Positions 4,623 through 6,193 of a stretch of DNA of 6,193 nt are shown here, piece after piece (position 1 is the first letter of the stretch; every line of letters begins with the position of its first letter). A program made the position numbers and the translations under genes. The DNA is from Oscillospiraceae bacterium (GTDB taxonomy: Bacteria > Bacillota > Clostridia > Oscillospirales > Ruminococcaceae). The notes beneath the pieces were generated by a model. It made no database searches. It saw only the letters and a list, made by a program, of their open reading frames with translations, and was not told the origin of the DNA. The stretch spans positions 1 through 6,193 of the forward strand of contig JAQXNQ010000105.1 of the NCBI GenBank assembly GCA_029098085.1, written 5' to 3'.

Positions 4623-6089
4623 TCATTTACTTCCCGGGTGCTTGTAGATGCTGCTGCCCCAGTAAACCTCCCGGCCTTCGGCGTACAGACCGGCGCGGCC
4701 CAGCTGACCAAAGCCGGTGACCGGCTCCCTGCCGCCGTCCAGGGCGGGGTCGGCCCAGCGGACGAACCACTGCTGCAGCTCGGCGCGGAGAGCCCGCTTC
4801 ACATCGGCGGTCTCCTCGCAGTCGATGAGGTTGTGCTCCTCATTCGGGTCGGCGGTCAGGTGGTACAGCTCGTCAGGGCCGAAGGGCACCCGGTGGATGT
4901 ACTTCCACTCCCGGTTGCGGATCATCCGGACGGGGCCGTACTCGTCAAAGACCACGACGCTGCCGTCGTCCGGGGTCTGCTCTCCTTCCAGCAGAGGGAG
5001 AATGCTCCTGCCGGGCAGGGGCTGCCGGATCTCCCCCTCCAGACCCAGACAGTCCACCAGGGTGGGGAAAATGTCGTAGTGGCTGCAGAGGTTTTCCTCC
5101 ACCCTTCCTTCGGGGAAATGCCCCGGCCAGGAGATGATGCAGGGCACCTTCACCGAGGTGTCGAACATATTCTGGGGGAAGGTGCCGTTGCCTTTGCCCC
5201 AGATGCCGTGGTGGCCCATGTTCATGCCGTTGTCGGCGGTGAAGATGACGATGGTGTTGTCGGCGATCCCCAGCTCGTCCAGCTTGTCCAGCAGCAGGCC
5301 GATGTCGTGATCCATGGCGGTGATGGCGGCATAGTAGCCCCGCAGCAGCTTTTTCCGGGTCTCGCCGGTGCCGTAGGGGGCGCTGTTCACCTGCCAGGGA
5401 TGGATGGGCAGGTCGGGGGTGGCGGTGAAATCGCAGTCCCGGTACAGGTCCAGATACTCCTTCGGGTGGTTGTCCTCATCCCAGGGAGAGTGGGGCGCGG
5501 TGTAGTAGACGCCCAGATAGAAGGGACTGTCCTGCGCCGACAGGGTCTCCAGCTCGGAAAGGGCGTGCCGGGTGAACAGATCGGTCACATAGCCCTCGCC
5601 CTGATGCATGACGCCGTTTTCGATGATGTCGGCGTCGTAGTAGGGGCAGCCGCCCCGGCCGATGGTGTACCAGCGGGAGTAGCCGTGCTGGGGATGAAAG
5701 CTGTCGCCCAGATGCCATTTGCCCGACAGGGAGCAGGTGTAGCCATTCTGCGCCAGCAGGTCGGTGTAGCCGGTCAGGTGGGCGGTATAGGGGATGCCGC
5801 CGGTCTCGCCCTCATAGCAGAACCGGGGCAGAACGCCGGGCTGATCGGCGGAGAAATTGCCGCCCCGCAGCCAGTCGTGTACGCCGTGGACGGACGGAAT
5901 CGTGCCGGTGAGAATGGACGCCCGGGCGGGCGAGCAGACCGGCGAGACGCAGAAGAAATTCTCGAACCGGATGCCCCGTGCGGCCAGCCGGTCCAGATTC
6001 GGGGTCTGAATGTCGGTGTTGCCGGCGCAGCGCAGGGCCCACGCGCCCTGGTCGTCGGACAGAATGAAAAGGATGTTGGGTTTGTTCAT
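4623..6089 (-). CDS. Cys-type sulfatase (alkaline-phosphatase superfamily), cytoplasmic
   Basis: This 488-residue sulfatase hydrolyses a sulfate ester through a formylglycine residue. The start at 6089 is chosen over the in-frame ATG at 6116 because AAGGAG (6102-6097) lies 7 nt before it and the family begins there (NILFILSDDQG). Asp12 and Asp13 bind the metal. CSPAR (52-56) is the CxPxR signature, Cys52 being converted to formylglycine. GKWHLG (123-128) gives Lys124 and His126; APH (198-200), ADNG (285-288, Asp286/Asn287) and WGKG (297-300, Lys299) complete the active site, so it looks intact. No signal peptide precedes the first strand, so it probably acts in the cytosol on an imported sulfated sugar or glycan fragment. 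A Cys-type sulfatase in an anaerobe needs the radical-SAM maturase anSME, which is not in this window. It is convergent with the operon. The substrate, and whether it is an aryl, sugar or alkyl sulfatase, cannot be told; the CSPAR family call is secure. Confidence 0.94.
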   Translation of the reverse strand: MNKPNILFILSDDQGAWALRCAGNTDIQTPNLDRLAARGIRFENFFCVSPVCSPARASILTGTIPSVHGVHDWLRGGNFSADQPGVLPRFCYEGETGGIPYTAHLTGYTDLLAQNGYTCSLSGKWHLGDSFHPQHGYSRWYTIGRGGCPYYDADIIENGVMHQGEGYVTDLFTRHALSELETLSAQDSPFYLGVYYTAPHSPWDEDNHPKEYLDLYRDCDFTATPDLPIHPWQVNSAPYGTGETRKKLLRGYYAAITAMDHDIGLLLDKLDELGIADNTIVIFTADNGMNMGHHGIWGKGNGTFPQNMFDTSVKVPCIISWPGHFPEGRVEENLCSHYDIFPTLVDCLGLEGEIRQPLPGRSILPLLEGEQTPDDGSVVVFDEYGPVRMIRNREWKYIHRVPFGPDELYHLTADPNEEHNLIDCEETADVKRALRAELQQWFVRWADPALDGGREPVTGFGQLGRAGLYAEGREVYWGSSIYKHPGSK

Positions 6090-6143
6090 GGTGAATCTCC
6101 TTAAAAAACAAGTCATTCCCTACCCGGGGACATTGGTTATGCC

Positions 6144-6168
6144 GCGGGCGGCCAATGGCCGCCCCTAC
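6144..6168. repeat. REP-like palindromic element, copy 2
   Basis: A perfect hairpin with arms GGGCGGCC and GGCCGCCC around AAT is followed by CTAC. It shares GCGGGCG and GCCCCTAC with the copy at 674-698. It lies about 55 nt upstream of the sulfatase start, in the sulfatase leader or in the gap to the next gene. No promoter for the sulfatase is recognisable in 6090-6193, so that gene may be transcribed from beyond the window. Confidence 0.55.
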
Positions 6169-6193
6169 GGTTTGATGAAACAGAGTGCAGGAT

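Noticed and set aside
4605..6104. Open frame of 499 codons on the plus strand opposite the sulfatase
   Set aside because: It lies antisense to an intact sulfatase with catalytic residues in order, its composition is low-complexity Gly/Val/Ala, and no ribosome site precedes it.

Overview
The window looks like chromosomal DNA of a GC-rich, Gram-positive gut-type Firmicute, most likely Oscillospiraceae/Ruminococcaceae. This is inferred from strong AGGAGG ribosome sites, a codon third position rich in G and C, a LacI-type regulator, an anaerobe-style sulfatase, and small palindromic elements of the form GCGGGCG...CGCCCCTAC between genes. No species can be named from the sequence alone.

Layout. 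(1) 1-261, minus strand: the N-terminal 87 residues of a LacI/GalR-family repressor, cut by the window edge. It has a good extended -10 promoter and a near-perfect palindrome at its predicted transcription start. (2) 262-877: a long divergent intergenic region. It holds the lacI promoter, three tandem tetraloop hairpins, other imperfect hairpins, one palindromic element, a perfect 16-bp LacI-type operator (776-791) overlapping the -35 of a leftward promoter, and a rightward extended -10 promoter. (3) 878-4414, plus strand: a three-gene operon encoding a 6-phosphofructokinase-family kinase, a triose-phosphate-isomerase-family protein and a LarA-like (DUF2088, nickel-pincer racemase/epimerase family) protein. 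Each has its own strong ribosome site. (4) 4415-4622: a convergent intergenic region with a GTGAAT heptad tandem repeat and a 14-bp-stem terminator. (5) 4623-6089, minus strand: a cytoplasmic-looking Cys-type sulfatase. (6) 6090-6193: sulfatase leader and a second copy of the palindromic element.

Most interesting point. Each of the three operon enzymes keeps its family's fold-defining motifs and most catalytic residues, but departs from the canonical sequence where substrate or donor specificity is set. The kinase has Gly where its pyrophosphate-dependent relatives carry Asp. The TIM-like protein keeps Asn/Lys, His and Glu of the active site but lacks the loop 7 Ser and the loop 8 Gly-Gly that hold the substrate phosphate. 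The LarA-like protein keeps the cofactor-tethering Lys and the nickel-ligand His, but has Asn where one catalytic His of LarA sits. Under a LacI-type regulator, this reads as a dedicated catabolic module for an unusual sugar or sugar acid rather than a second glycolysis. The substrate cannot be deduced here, and no aldolase, transporter or dehydrogenase lies in the window. The sulfatase next door points convergently at the operon, so it is not part of the same transcript. A role in releasing the same substrate is only a guess.
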